From assembly GCF_036946495.1 (NCBI RefSeq), contig NZ_JAQIIX010000002.1:3534001-3598000 (forward strand): a DNA stretch of 64,000 nt, read 5' to 3'. The position numbers and the translations under genes were made by a program. Below the pieces are notes generated by a model. It was not told the DNA's origin. It was given only the letters and a program-made list of their open reading frames with translations, and did not search any database. This document shows positions 41,123-50,315 of the stretch, piece after piece (the first letter of the stretch is position 1; every line of letters begins with the position of its first letter). This DNA is from Mycolicibacterium neoaurum. Lineage in GTDB: Bacteria > Actinomycetota > Actinomycetes > Mycobacteriales > Mycobacteriaceae.

Positions 41123-41497
41123 TCAAGCGCACCACGCGCGGAGCATATCGGCAATGCGATCCAAGTCCGGCTCCGCGCCTGTCGCGACCTGAACGACGAA
41201 GTCGAAACGATCGTCCTCCGGCGCATGCACCCATCGCTCGTTGAGCGCCAGGAACGTCCGGCATGCGGTCCACGCCAGCCGCTTGTTGCCGTCGACCAGT
41301 GCGTGATTGCGCGCGATCGAGTGCATCAGCGCCGCGGCCTTGACGAAGAGATCGGGGTAGGCATCCTCGCCGAACACGGTCGCGCGGGGCCGGGACAGGG
41401 CGGATTCGAGCAGTCCATGGTCACGGATGACCACGTCTTTGTCGATGGCTCGGCGCGCGATCTCGATGAGGTCCTCGAGGTCCAGGTACTCGGTCAC
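41123..41497 (-). CDS. Doc-type toxin (Fic/DOC fold)
   Basis: A 124-aa death-on-curing-type protein. The Fic core motif reads HALVDGNKR (65-73), close to the Doc/Fic HxFx(D/E)GNKR consensus, and the N-terminus EYLDLEDLIEIARRA is typical. Doc kinases phosphorylate EF-Tu and block translation; Fic relatives transfer AMP. The GNKR form here cannot separate these. GTG at 41497 overlaps the antitoxin stop by 4 nt. The longer open frame upstream is only antisense-like sequence. Confidence 0.88.
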   Translation of the reverse strand: MTEYLDLEDLIEIARRAIDKDVVIRDHGLLESALSRPRATVFGEDAYPDLFVKAAALMHSIARNHALVDGNKRLAWTACRTFLALNERWVHAPEDDRFDFVVQVATGAEPDLDRIADMLRAWCA

Positions 41498-41700
41498 GCG
41501 TCTTTGAGTCGTTCGAGAACTCCGGCTTCCTCGACGAGCACCCGATTCAGGACCGAGTCGACCTTCGACTTGTGCGCGTGCCGTGCGATGTATTCGTCGA
41601 TGGCCGCCAACGCGACGGCCTGCATCGATCGCCCCTCGGCGGCGGCCTGCCGACGCAGCGCCTCGGTTTGCTCCTCGCTGGTACGAAGTGTCATGCCCAT
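41494..41700 (-). CDS. Ribbon-helix-helix-type antitoxin
   Basis: A 68-aa protein beginning MGMTLRTSEEQTEALRRQAA, the strand-helix-helix of a ribbon-helix-helix DNA-binding domain (SMQAVALAAIDEYI), with an acidic C-terminal tail that would wrap the toxin. It is encoded first and overlaps the Doc gene, the usual order. Two copies of an 8-bp repeat in front of it may be the autoregulatory operator. Confidence 0.85.
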   Translation of the reverse strand: MGMTLRTSEEQTEALRRQAAAEGRSMQAVALAAIDEYIARHAHKSKVDSVLNRVLVEEAGVLERLKDA

Positions 41701-41707
41701 GTCCGCA

Positions 41708-41726
41708 TGATACCGAAGTGATACCG
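41708..41726 (-). promoter_or_regulatory. Direct-repeat operator candidate of the antitoxin-doc operon
   Basis: TGATACCG occurs at 41708-41715 and 41719-41726, 11 nt apart (one helical turn), ending 8 nt before the antitoxin ATG. On the coding strand the repeat reads CGGTATCA and overlaps a TATCAT-like -10. Binding by the antitoxin is inferred. Confidence 0.5.
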
Positions 41727-41742
41727 CCTATGACGTGCGGAT

Positions 41743-43362
41743 TCACCCGTCGGCAGCGGCCACCAGCGAGCGCAGCGTGATCGTCGGGTTGTCCCGCAAG
41801 AAGCCCTCCAGCCGCCACGGTGTGGAGAACAGGACCAGCATGACGCCGTCGGACCGGGTCAGCACCTCGGCCGAGACCTGCTTGTTCATGAACTCCGCGT
41901 CCTCGGGATCCACGATGCGTGCCACCTGGTAGGGCAGCGACTCCAAGGTGATGGCGGCGCCGATCTCGGTTTCCATGCGGTGCGCGGCCACCTCGAACTG
42001 CATGGGGCCGACGGCGGCGAACACCGGCGCCTGCTCACCGCGCTTGTCCGAGCGCAGGACCTGCACCACACCCTCTTGATCGAGCTGCTCGATACCCTTG
42101 CGGAACTGCTTGTGCTTGCTGGGATCCTTGCCGCGCACCACCGAGAAGTACTCGGGGGAGAAGCTCGGGATCGGCGGGAACGTCACCGGCAGATCGCGAT
42201 ACAGCGTGTCACCCGGCCGGAGTGCGGCCGCGTTGGCCAGCCCGATCACATCGCCGGGCCAGGCATCGTCCAACGTGGAACGTTCCCGGCCGAACACCGA
42301 CTGCGCGTACTTGGTGACGAACGGTTTGCCGGTACCGGCGTGGGTCAGCACATCACCGCGCTCGAAGGTGCCCGAGCACACCCGGGCGTAGGCGATCCGG
42401 TCGCGGTGGGAGGAGTCCATTCCGGCCTGCACCTTGAACACGAACGCGCTGAACGGCGCGTCCACCGGGCGCGGGTTCCCCTCGACGTCGACGATCGGGC
42501 CCGGCGGGGGCGCAAGGTCGACCAGCACGTCGAGCAGCTGGTTGACCCCGAAGTTCAGCGCCGCCGAGGTGAACAGCACCGGGGAGGACTCGCCGGACAG
42601 GAACGTGTCACGGTCATAATCCGAGCCGTCCATCGACAGCAGCTCGGATTCCTCGACCGCCGTGTCCCAGTCACCCTCGGCCGCGGCGTACGCCTGGTCG
42701 GCCGGGATGTGTTCCTCCGGGGCGGCGGTCGCGCCGCCGGCGGTGCGGGTGAAGCGGATGTAATGGCCCTTGCGGCGGTCCATCACGCCCTTGAAGTCGC
42801 CGGCAATGCCGACCGGCCAGGTCAGCGGGGTGGTGCGCAACCCGATGCGTTCGTGGATCTCGTCCATCAGCTCCAGCGCGTGCCGGCCCGGGCGGTCCCA
42901 CTTGTTGATCACGGTGATGATCGGGATACCGCGGTGCTTACACACCTGGAACAACTTCAGGGTCTGCGGCTCAAGGCCTTTGGCGGCATCGATCAGCATG
43001 ACCGCGGCATCGACGGCGGTGAGCACCCGGTAGGTGTCCTCGGAGAAATCGGCGTGCCCGGGGGTGTCGAGCAGGTTGATGACGCAGTCGCGGTAGGGGA
43101 ACTGCAGTGCGGTCGAGGTGATCGAGATGCCGCGGGCCTTCTCCATCTCCATCCAGTCCGAGACGGTGGACTTGCGACCGGCCTTGCCGTGGATGGCGCC
43201 GGCCTCGTTGATCACCCTGGCGTGCAGGGCGAGCGCCTCGGTCAGCGTCGACTTACCGGCGTCGGGGTGGCTGATCACCGCGAAGGTGCGCCGACGGGCG
43301 GCCTCCTGGCTGATCCGGGCGGCGGATTTGGTGTCGGCGGTGGTCACGGCGTTCTCGGTCAT
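41743..43362 (-). CDS. prfC: Peptide chain release factor 3
   Basis: A 539-aa translational GTPase that recycles class I release factors. G1 SHPDAGKST (about 31-39), G3 DTPGHADF, G4 NKWDRPG and the switch I GISITSTALQF are all present; the C-terminal half has the RF3 domain 2/3 pattern (SPEYFSVVRGKDPSKHKQFRKG and FEVAAHRMETEIG, in pieces). ATG at 43362. It is monocistronic, 42 nt beyond the antitoxin promoter region, and complements prfB at 5.1 kb. RF3 is not universal in actinobacteria, so its presence is informative. Confidence 0.96.
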   Translation of the reverse strand: MTENAVTTADTKSAARISQEAARRRTFAVISHPDAGKSTLTEALALHARVINEAGAIHGKAGRKSTVSDWMEMEKARGISITSTALQFPYRDCVINLLDTPGHADFSEDTYRVLTAVDAAVMLIDAAKGLEPQTLKLFQVCKHRGIPIITVINKWDRPGRHALELMDEIHERIGLRTTPLTWPVGIAGDFKGVMDRRKGHYIRFTRTAGGATAAPEEHIPADQAYAAAEGDWDTAVEESELLSMDGSDYDRDTFLSGESSPVLFTSAALNFGVNQLLDVLVDLAPPPGPIVDVEGNPRPVDAPFSAFVFKVQAGMDSSHRDRIAYARVCSGTFERGDVLTHAGTGKPFVTKYAQSVFGRERSTLDDAWPGDVIGLANAAALRPGDTLYRDLPVTFPPIPSFSPEYFSVVRGKDPSKHKQFRKGIEQLDQEGVVQVLRSDKRGEQAPVFAAVGPMQFEVAAHRMETEIGAAITLESLPYQVARIVDPEDAEFMNKQVSAEVLTRSDGVMLVLFSTPWRLEGFLRDNPTITLRSLVAAADG

Positions 43363-43519
43363 CTCGGGATCGATGATATTTGCCCAGGTCGGTAAACCGA
43401 TAATCGTAGGCCTGCGCCTTGCGTGTTCCTCTCGGCCGCCGACGTCCTCGACCTATTGCGGCGCTGTGAATTAGATCAAGATCGCCCCGCTGGCTCGCCA
43501 CCTTTGTCACCATGACCCG

Positions 43520-44203
43520 GTGAAGAAAAGGGTCGCGGCGGTCGTCGCGGGGGTGCTGGTGGTCCTGCTGGTCGCGGTGGTCGCGGCCACGCCGTGGGCC
43601 TACAAGAACTACGTCCAGGGCCCGCCCGAGCCGGAGTTGGCATTCGCCGCCGGGGCTCAGCCGGGTGCCGGCGCGTTAGACGGCACCTGGACCGTGCAGC
43701 CCGGATCTCAGGTCGGTTACCGGGTGCAGCAGCAATTGCTCTGGGAGACAGTCGATGTCAGCGGACGCAGTGACACGGTCACCGGCACCGTCCAGATCGA
43801 GGACTCCCACGTGCGGTCGTTGAGGTTCACCGTCGACGTGGCAGGCCTGGAAACGGGAAGCCCCGGTCGCGATGAGAAGTTCCGCAGCGCGGACGCGCTG
43901 GAGACCGACACGTTCCCCACCGCCGAGCTGGTCGGCAACGTCCCGACCGACGTGTCCGCGATACCGGCCGACGGCAGCTCGGCCCGAGTGGAGGTTCCGG
44001 TTCAGCTGACCATTAAGGGGGTCACCCGCCCGGAGACCGCGCAGGTCGATGTGCGGCGCAACGGCGACCGGGTAGAGGCGGTGGGCACGGTCCCGGTGCG
44101 GCTGCCCGACTTCAACGTCACACCGCCGAAACCGTTCGCCTCGTTACTCGAGGTGCAATCGACGGCCGTCATCGAGTTCCTGGTGTACCTGGCCAAGGCG
44201 TAG
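43520..44203 (+). CDS. YceI-family lipid-binding protein, membrane-anchored
   Basis: A 227-aa protein with an N-terminal membrane helix (VAAVVAGVLVVLLVAVVAATPWAY, 5-28) and a YceI-like lipocalin-type barrel (about 55-227): GTWTVQPGSQVGYRV, FRSADALETDTFPTAELVG and LTIKGVTRPETAQVDV are family landmarks. YceI proteins bind polyisoprenoids or amphiphiles outside the cell. GTG start at 43520. It converges with the sulfatase, 18 nt between stops. Confidence 0.87.
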   Translation: MKKRVAAVVAGVLVVLLVAVVAATPWAYKNYVQGPPEPELAFAAGAQPGAGALDGTWTVQPGSQVGYRVQQQLLWETVDVSGRSDTVTGTVQIEDSHVRSLRFTVDVAGLETGSPGRDEKFRSADALETDTFPTAELVGNVPTDVSAIPADGSSARVEVPVQLTIKGVTRPETAQVDVRRNGDRVEAVGTVPVRLPDFNVTPPKPFASLLEVQSTAVIEFLVYLAKA

Positions 44204-44221
44204 CTGTACTGAAAACGTGGG

Positions 44222-45988
44222 TCAGCCGAACAGCCGCGTCCACCAGCGTTTCGACTCCTGCGTGCCGCGCCGCCGGACATAGGGCCACGGATTGTTGCGT
44301 TCGGGCACCGCTTCGGCGCGCACCTGCTTGAGCCGGGTGCGCAGTGCCGCGCGCACCCCGTCGAGCGACGGGTCGTCCCAGCGATTGACGGCCTCACCCG
44401 GATCTCCGGTCAGGTCGTAGAGCTCCCACTGATCGTCGAGGACATCGCTGCGATAGCGCTGCGCTCCTCGACCGGTGTAGGCGAGCTGGCGCACACCGGG
44501 CTCGGTCCAGGTTCCCGGGTCGTCGAATGTTCGCACCAGCTTCCACAACCGGCCGTCGACCCGGGCCACCAGCCCCTCGAAGTTGCCTGCCACGTCGACG
44601 GGCACCCGGATGCGCAGCGGTGCAGGCGGATTGACATCGCGACCCAACTGGCGGGCCAGGCCTGAGGCGCCCGAATCGCCTTCGAGCACATTGTCGCGGG
44701 TCAGCAGGTACACCGCCCGGTCCTCGTCGGCGGGCGCCCCGTCGACCACCGGCATCAGATCCCGGCCGGGCAGCGGATGTACCTCGCTGAAGGTGCGGGC
44801 GAGCTCGGCGGCCACCGACGCGACGTCCACCCCGGCGGCACCGAGCAGAGTCGGCACCAAATCCACATGTGAGGTGGGCACCGCCACGGTGCGCGCCGCG
44901 GTGGCACCGGCACCGGTGCGGGCTATCACGAACGGGACCCGGGTCGCCTCGTCGTAGAGGTTGAACCATTTCTGGTGCAATCCGCCGTGCGCGCCCAACA
45001 GCTCGCCATGATCGGAGGTGCGCACCAGGACTGCCTCGGCCGAGCCCTCGGTGACGGCTCGGCGAACCCGGTCCAGCGGACCGTCCACCTCGGCGTGCAG
45101 CCGGTAGTACAGGTCGCGGTACTGCTGGGCCTTGGTGCGGTAGGTGCGCCGCACGGCACGCGAGGGTCCGTACCCGGAGAAGTAGGCATCGCGGAACGCG
45201 GCCTGGGCGGCGGGTTTGGCCGACAGGTCCTCCGACGCGGTGGGGGCCGCCGGTACGTGCGGCGGGTCCGCCTGCGATGCCGCCAGCGGGTTGCGCCGTG
45301 ACCAGGCCGGGAACAACACGATGTCATGCGGATTGACGAAGCTGGCCACCAACAGGAAGGGCGTCAACGCCGCGGGATCACCGGCCCGCCGACGCGCGTA
45401 GCGATCTTCGAGCCACGCCACGATCCGGTCGGCGACCAGCGGGTCGCGCCGAAAACCGCTGTTGGCCATGGCCGCTCCGTGCGGTTCGGGACCCACCCAG
45501 CCCGAGAAGCCGTACGGGTCCAATGGGTCGGCGTCCAGGTAGGCCCGCACGGCGGCCTCGTCGATGGCGCCATCGTCATCGTTGGTCGCCAGGATCCTGC
45601 CCGTGGCCGGGTCGGTCAGATCGACATGGGAGATATGCCATTTGCCGTCGTAGTGGGTGTCATAGCCGGCCGCCCGGAACCAGTTGCCCAGGGTCGGGAC
45701 CTCGCCGCGACGCAGCCAGCGCAACCGCGAGTCGTCGTAGCGCTTGCCTAGCCCGTCGGTCTGGGTGACACCGTGCAGGTCGGGGTAGTGCCCGGTGAAC
45801 AGCGTCGGACGGCTGGGCACGCACGCCAGCGAACCGGTGTAGTGCCTGGTGAAGCTGACACCGTTCTCGTCGAACCAGCGCCGACCGGGCAGCACCCGCC
45901 GTCGCCAGTCCAGGACATCGGCCGCCTCGTACGGCGGGATCGCGCGTTCCTCGTCGGTCATCAGGATGACGATGTCGGGCCGGTTCAT
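44222..45988 (-). CDS. Type I sulfatase
   Basis: A 588-aa sulfatase of the alkaline-phosphatase superfamily. The metal-binding start RPDIVILMTDEER (Asp pair) and the catalytic motif LACVPSRPTLFTGHYPDLHG carry C56-x-P-S-R, the site that formylglycine-generating enzyme oxidises to formylglycine. TSDHGELLGAHG (about 340) supplies further metal ligands. It hydrolyses a sulfate ester of unknown nature, freeing sulfate. ATG at 45988; the frame continues upstream antisense to the small membrane gene, with which it is divergent (106 nt). Confidence 0.9.
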   Translation of the reverse strand: MNRPDIVILMTDEERAIPPYEAADVLDWRRRVLPGRRWFDENGVSFTRHYTGSLACVPSRPTLFTGHYPDLHGVTQTDGLGKRYDDSRLRWLRRGEVPTLGNWFRAAGYDTHYDGKWHISHVDLTDPATGRILATNDDDGAIDEAAVRAYLDADPLDPYGFSGWVGPEPHGAAMANSGFRRDPLVADRIVAWLEDRYARRRAGDPAALTPFLLVASFVNPHDIVLFPAWSRRNPLAASQADPPHVPAAPTASEDLSAKPAAQAAFRDAYFSGYGPSRAVRRTYRTKAQQYRDLYYRLHAEVDGPLDRVRRAVTEGSAEAVLVRTSDHGELLGAHGGLHQKWFNLYDEATRVPFVIARTGAGATAARTVAVPTSHVDLVPTLLGAAGVDVASVAAELARTFSEVHPLPGRDLMPVVDGAPADEDRAVYLLTRDNVLEGDSGASGLARQLGRDVNPPAPLRIRVPVDVAGNFEGLVARVDGRLWKLVRTFDDPGTWTEPGVRQLAYTGRGAQRYRSDVLDDQWELYDLTGDPGEAVNRWDDPSLDGVRAALRTRLKQVRAEAVPERNNPWPYVRRRGTQESKRWWTRLFG

Positions 45989-46094
45989 GACGTCATCCAA
46001 CACCCCAATTCTTGGGATCGGTAGCGAAAACGCATCGATGTACTTGTGCCATGACGACGCCGGACGAGGCGGCGCCCCACGAAAGGAAGAACCG

Positions 46095-46373
46095 ATGAAC
46101 GTGATCCCCGCCCAGCTCCATGAGCTCACCAAGCGGGTCGAGCGCACCCCCGCGCTGGCCATCGCCATCTTCGCGGGTCTGAGCGTGCTGTGGTCGGTGT
46201 ACCGGTTGCTGTGGCTGGTGTACGCCGGGTTCGCGCTGTCCAGCTTCGGGCTGTCGCCGATCTCGCTGATCATCTCGGCCGTGGTGTGGATCGCGGTGGG
46301 TGTGGCCACGGCGCTGGTCGCCTTCGCCTTCTGGACCAGGTACACCACCGCGGAGCAGAACCCGGCCGAGTAG
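46095..46373 (+). CDS. Small two-helix membrane protein
   Basis: A 92-aa protein with two long hydrophobic segments (about 22-46 and 50-78) and a short polar N-terminus (MNVIPAQLHELTKRVERTP). AAAGGAAG precedes the ATG by 4 nt. No family that I recognise. Divergent from the sulfatase, so it could be linked to it in regulation; function unknown. Confidence 0.75.
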   Translation: MNVIPAQLHELTKRVERTPALAIAIFAGLSVLWSVYRLLWLVYAGFALSSFGLSPISLIISAVVWIAVGVATALVAFAFWTRYTTAEQNPAE

Positions 46374-46451
46374 GCCGTCGACCGACGCCGACGGGGAACC
46401 CAGGTTTCCCGCCGGCGGTGTATTGGCAGAGAGTCCTGGCAGAATCGTCAG

Positions 46452-47447
46452 ATGCCGCCAGGACAGCTGCCGCCCGACCAGCCGCGCGACCCGGCGACGC
46501 GGCGTATCCCCAGGCCGGCGCGCCCGGGGGACCCGCACAGCCCCACTCAGCGCATCCCCAGGCCGGAGCCGCCCACGCAACGGATACCGCGACCCGAGCC
46601 GCCCACGCAGCAGCACCGGATAGCCGAACCCGCGACACGCAAGATCCCGGTCCCGCCACCGCCGCCGATCCCGCCACCACCCATCCAGAAGCTGCCGCCC
46701 GGACCACAGACGCCCGAACCGAAGCCCGCCCGCAACCGTCAGACCATCGTGCTGACCGCGGTCATCGTGATCGCCGCCCTGGTGGCCGTCCTGGCCGGCG
46801 CCGAACTCTTCGCCAGGTACCGCGCGGGCACCGTGCTGTCCAGCATCACCGACTGCCTGGTCGAGGACACCGCCGACGTCTCCTACTCGGTGACACCGCC
46901 CTTCCTATGGCAGTACCTGACCGATCACTACACCGACATCTCGGTGGTCACCACCGGTGACCGCGTCCAGGCCGCCAAGGGCATGACCGCCGACGTGACG
47001 CTCAGCGATATCGAGCTTGCGGATTCGACCAACTCCAAGGGCACCATCGGCAAGGTGACTGCCCACCTCTCCTGGACAGCCGAGGGCATCAAGCAGACGG
47101 TCGCCGAGAGCCTGCCGGTCGTCGGCAATCTGGTGACGGCGGTGCGGACCGACGCGAACGCGGGCACCCTGATCATGGAGGCCGCCGGGGGAACCACGAT
47201 CACCGCCAAACCCGAAGTGCGCGACGGTAATCTGGAACTCACCGTGCAGGATGTCGCCGGAGCGTTCGACAAGGCCACGGTGCAGACCGCGCTGAGCGAG
47301 CTGACCACCAAGCTCAACGAGAACTACCCGCTGGGTATCAAGGCCGATTCGGTGAAGGTCACCAAGACCGGTGTCGACGGCACCTTCTCCAGTACCGATG
47401 CGACCATCCCGTCGGGCGAAAGCGACGCCTGCTTCGCCGACCTCTGA
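46452..47447 (+). CDS. DUF2993 (LmeA-like) envelope protein with proline-rich N-terminus
   Basis: A 331-aa protein. Residues 1-95 are proline-rich and cytoplasmic, with tandem copies of QRIPRPEPPT; 97-118 is a membrane helix (IVLTAVIVIAALVAVLAGAELF); and 120-331 is the external DUF2993 domain (SITDCLVEDTADVSYSV ... YPLGIKADSVKVTKTG). The related protein LmeA binds phospholipid and affects lipomannan elongation. C-terminal CFADL and the first CLVED may form a disulfide. A CAGAAT box 6 nt before the ATG may be a leaderless promoter. Convergent with the next gene (2-nt gap). Confidence 0.82.
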   Translation: MPPGQLPPDQPRDPATRRIPRPARPGDPHSPTQRIPRPEPPTQRIPRPEPPTQQHRIAEPATRKIPVPPPPPIPPPPIQKLPPGPQTPEPKPARNRQTIVLTAVIVIAALVAVLAGAELFARYRAGTVLSSITDCLVEDTADVSYSVTPPFLWQYLTDHYTDISVVTTGDRVQAAKGMTADVTLSDIELADSTNSKGTIGKVTAHLSWTAEGIKQTVAESLPVVGNLVTAVRTDANAGTLIMEAAGGTTITAKPEVRDGNLELTVQDVAGAFDKATVQTALSELTTKLNENYPLGIKADSVKVTKTGVDGTFSSTDATIPSGESDACFADL

Positions 47448-47449
47448 CC

Positions 47450-48271
47450 TCAGCGCCGCACCGGCAGGTGCCTTCTCCTGGCCCGCATCGCCCGGCGGAC
47501 CCGGGAGCTCACCGAGGTGAGGTTCTCGCCGGGCGCGATCGTCAGGTGGATCCAGCCCAGGCTCTGCAGGAAATCGGACCTGTCGCGGGGGTCGGCTCGT
47601 TCGCAGTCGATGCCGATCCGCAGTGTGCGCCATCCCATGCCGAGCACGGCCTCGTCGAAACCATCGGTGACGTGAATTCTGCTGTGCGGCGGCCGAAGCC
47701 CCGCATCGGAGAGCATCAGCCGGACCCGTGTCTCTTCCGGTGTCAGGGCGCCGGGATCGATCTCGGCGGCGGTCAGTAGGGCGGTTCTAATACCGCGAGC
47801 GCCTCGGTAGCGGTCCGCCAACTGCGCGATGTCCTCCCGGGTGGTGCCGGATGCCGCGCAGAACCGATCCAAAAGCGTGACCGCGGCATCCCGGGGATGG
47901 TGGCGTGCCACATCCAGCGCGGTACGCGCCGGCGTGGTGTGCGGGAGTCCGTTCCACATCCCGATCTCGTCGATCGCGATCCGGTCATTGTGGATGATCA
48001 GCCCGTCGGGGTGTTCGGTACGCCGGGCGATGAGTTCGATGGGGTCGGTCGTGACCTCCCATGGCGTGCTGTACATGACCGCGGCCGTGCGGCCCGCAAG
48101 GATTCCGGTTCGGCCGCTCCACAACCAGGCCGCGCGTGCGCGGACCTCCAGCGTCAGCTGAGTGCCCTTGGCGACATAGATGTTCGGCAGGATTGCGGTA
48201 TATCGGGCCCGCAGGACACCACGCGTCATCATCCCACCGGCGAGCGCCTCGCTGCCCACGAACGGTTCCAT
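47450..48271 (-). CDS. DUF559/AbiEi-like protein
   Basis: A 273-aa protein of a family expanded in mycobacteria. The N-terminus MEPFVGSEALAGGMMTRGVLRARYTAILPNIYVAKG resembles the AbiEi antitoxin-type winged helix with YxxIxPxVY, and the C-terminal part (about 180-265, LGMGWRTLRIGIDCERADPRDRSDF by position) resembles the DUF559 endonuclease-like fold, though its catalytic residues are not obvious. Start ATG at 48271 chosen by analogy; the frame is open to 48337. No AbiEii toxin partner lies beside it. Function unknown. Confidence 0.7.
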   Translation of the reverse strand: MEPFVGSEALAGGMMTRGVLRARYTAILPNIYVAKGTQLTLEVRARAAWLWSGRTGILAGRTAAVMYSTPWEVTTDPIELIARRTEHPDGLIIHNDRIAIDEIGMWNGLPHTTPARTALDVARHHPRDAAVTLLDRFCAASGTTREDIAQLADRYRGARGIRTALLTAAEIDPGALTPEETRVRLMLSDAGLRPPHSRIHVTDGFDEAVLGMGWRTLRIGIDCERADPRDRSDFLQSLGWIHLTIAPGENLTSVSSRVRRAMRARRRHLPVRR

Positions 48272-48554
48272 GACGGGATGGTGCGCGCCGCCACCGACAA
48301 ACCCGCGCTCGTGCACCTCCACGCTGTGGATAACCACGGTCCGGAGGGGATCGTCTGAAACTGCTCGGGCGAGATCTGCCTGAGGGTTGCGGTTGTGCCG
48401 TCACCACTCCGTACTCACGACCCTCACGCCGATCTCGTCCAAGCGTTGTGACGCATACCTGCCCCAGTCACCAGCAGTGAACACTTTTTCAAATCTGCCT
48501 GGTCCGCGCGGCCGGCGGTGCTACACACGATGCGGGGAACCGAAGGAGTGAGCT

Positions 48555-50315
48555 GTGTTCGATCTGTTGATCACCGGCGGAACAGTTGTCGACGGCACCG
48601 GTGCGGACCGATTCACCGCCGACGTGGCAGTCAAGGATGGACGCATCGTCGAGGTGCGTCGCCGTGGCCCAGGCGACCCGCCACTTGCCGCCGAAACGGC
48701 CGAAACCATCGAGGCCACCGGCAAGATCGTCGCGCCCGGCTTCGTCGACATCCACACCCACTACGACGGACAGGTCAGCTGGGACGATGTGCTCGAACCG
48801 TCGAGCAGCCACGGTGTGACGACCGTCGTCGCGGGCAACTGCGGGGTGGGTTTCGCTCCGGTGCGGCCCGGTCAGGAACAGTGGCTCATCGAACTCATGG
48901 AGGGTGTCGAGGATATTCCCGGCACCGCGCTCACCGAGGGCATCACCTGGGGCTGGGAGAGCTACGCGGAGTATCTCGATGTCATCGGACGACGCGAGCT
49001 CGCCGTGGACATGGGTAGCCAGATCGCGCACGGGACGGTGCGGGCCTATGCGATGGGTGAACGCGGCGCCCGTAACGAACCGGCGACACCCGAGGACATC
49101 GCGGCGATGAGCAGCATCGTCCGAGAGGCCATCGAGGCCGGGGCGCTGGGGTTTTCGTCATCGCGGACGCTGGCACACCGGGCCATGGACGGCGAACCGG
49201 TGCCGGGAACCTTCGCCGCCGAGGACGAACTGTTCGCCCTGGGCCGGGCCATCGCGGCCGGCGGCGGCGCGGTCTTCGAATTGGCGCCGCAGGGTGCCGC
49301 CGGTGAGGACATCGTCGCCCCGCGCAGGGAGCTGGAATGGATGCGCAGGCTGGGCGAGGAGATCGACTGTGCGCTGAGCTTCGCGCTCATCCAGGTCGAC
49401 GCCGACCCACAGCTGTGGCGCGAGCAGCTCGACCTGTCTGCCGCCGCGCATCAGGCGGGCAGCCGGTTGTATCCCCAGGTCGCGGCCCGACCGTTCGGCA
49501 TGCTACTGGGCTTTCCCGGTCACCATGCCTTCACCCATCGCCCCACCTACCGCGCGTTGAAGGCATCGTGCGGCCGCGAGGAGTTGGCGGCCCGGCTGGC
49601 CGAACCGGCTGTGCGACAAGCCATTCTGTCCGAAGAGGATCTGCCGATCGATCCGAACGTGCTGTTCGACGGGATGTTCGCCCTCGCCCAGTACTCCGGT
49701 GACCGGTTGTATTCGCTGGGCGAACCGCCCGACTACGAGCCCACCCGCGACAAGACGGTGGCCGCCATCGCCGCCGACCGCGGCCAGGATGTGCTGGCCG
49801 CCATGTACGACCTGATGCTGGAGGCCGATGCGTCGAACATGCTGATGCTGCCGATGTTCAACTACTCCGACGGCAATCACGACGCCATCCGGGAGATGAT
49901 GACCCATCCCGCCGGGGTGCTGGGGCTCTCCGACGGTGGCGCCCACTGCAGCATGATCTGCGATGCGTCCTATCCGACCTTCCTGCTGACGCACTGGGCG
50001 CGCGATCGACACCGCGGCGAGAAGCTGCCGCTGGAGTACGTTGTTCGCAAACAGTCCCATGACACCGCGCAGCTGTTCGGGCTCACCGACCGCGGCGTGA
50101 TCCAGACCGGAAAGAAGGCCGATATCAACGTGATCGACCTCGACGCACTGACGCTGCACGCACCGCGGATGGCCTTTGACCTGCCCGCCGGCGGGCACCG
50201 GCTGGTCCAGGGCGCGTCGGGCTATACCGCGACGATCGTCAACGGTGTGATCACCCGGCGCGACGGGGTGGACACCGGCAAGCGCCCCGGCCGGCTGCTG
50301 CGCGGGACCCGCTGA
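48555..50315 (+). CDS. D-aminoacylase-like amidohydrolase
   Basis: A 586-aa zinc amidohydrolase of the N-acyl-D-amino-acid deacylase type. The metal motif is GFVDIHTHYDG (about 73-83); GNCGVGFAPVRPG, HGTVRAYAMG, SLGFSSSR-like LGFSSSRTLAH and LGLSDGGAHCSMICD further match the family. It would remove acyl groups from D-amino acids or related amides. GTG start 8 nt after GGAG. Its stop overlaps the secreted chorismate mutase gene by 1 nt; the two have no obvious metabolic connection. Confidence 0.88.
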   Translation: MFDLLITGGTVVDGTGADRFTADVAVKDGRIVEVRRRGPGDPPLAAETAETIEATGKIVAPGFVDIHTHYDGQVSWDDVLEPSSSHGVTTVVAGNCGVGFAPVRPGQEQWLIELMEGVEDIPGTALTEGITWGWESYAEYLDVIGRRELAVDMGSQIAHGTVRAYAMGERGARNEPATPEDIAAMSSIVREAIEAGALGFSSSRTLAHRAMDGEPVPGTFAAEDELFALGRAIAAGGGAVFELAPQGAAGEDIVAPRRELEWMRRLGEEIDCALSFALIQVDADPQLWREQLDLSAAAHQAGSRLYPQVAARPFGMLLGFPGHHAFTHRPTYRALKASCGREELAARLAEPAVRQAILSEEDLPIDPNVLFDGMFALAQYSGDRLYSLGEPPDYEPTRDKTVAAIAADRGQDVLAAMYDLMLEADASNMLMLPMFNYSDGNHDAIREMMTHPAGVLGLSDGGAHCSMICDASYPTFLLTHWARDRHRGEKLPLEYVVRKQSHDTAQLFGLTDRGVIQTGKKADINVIDLDALTLHAPRMAFDLPAGGHRLVQGASGYTATIVNGVITRRDGVDTGKRPGRLLRGTR

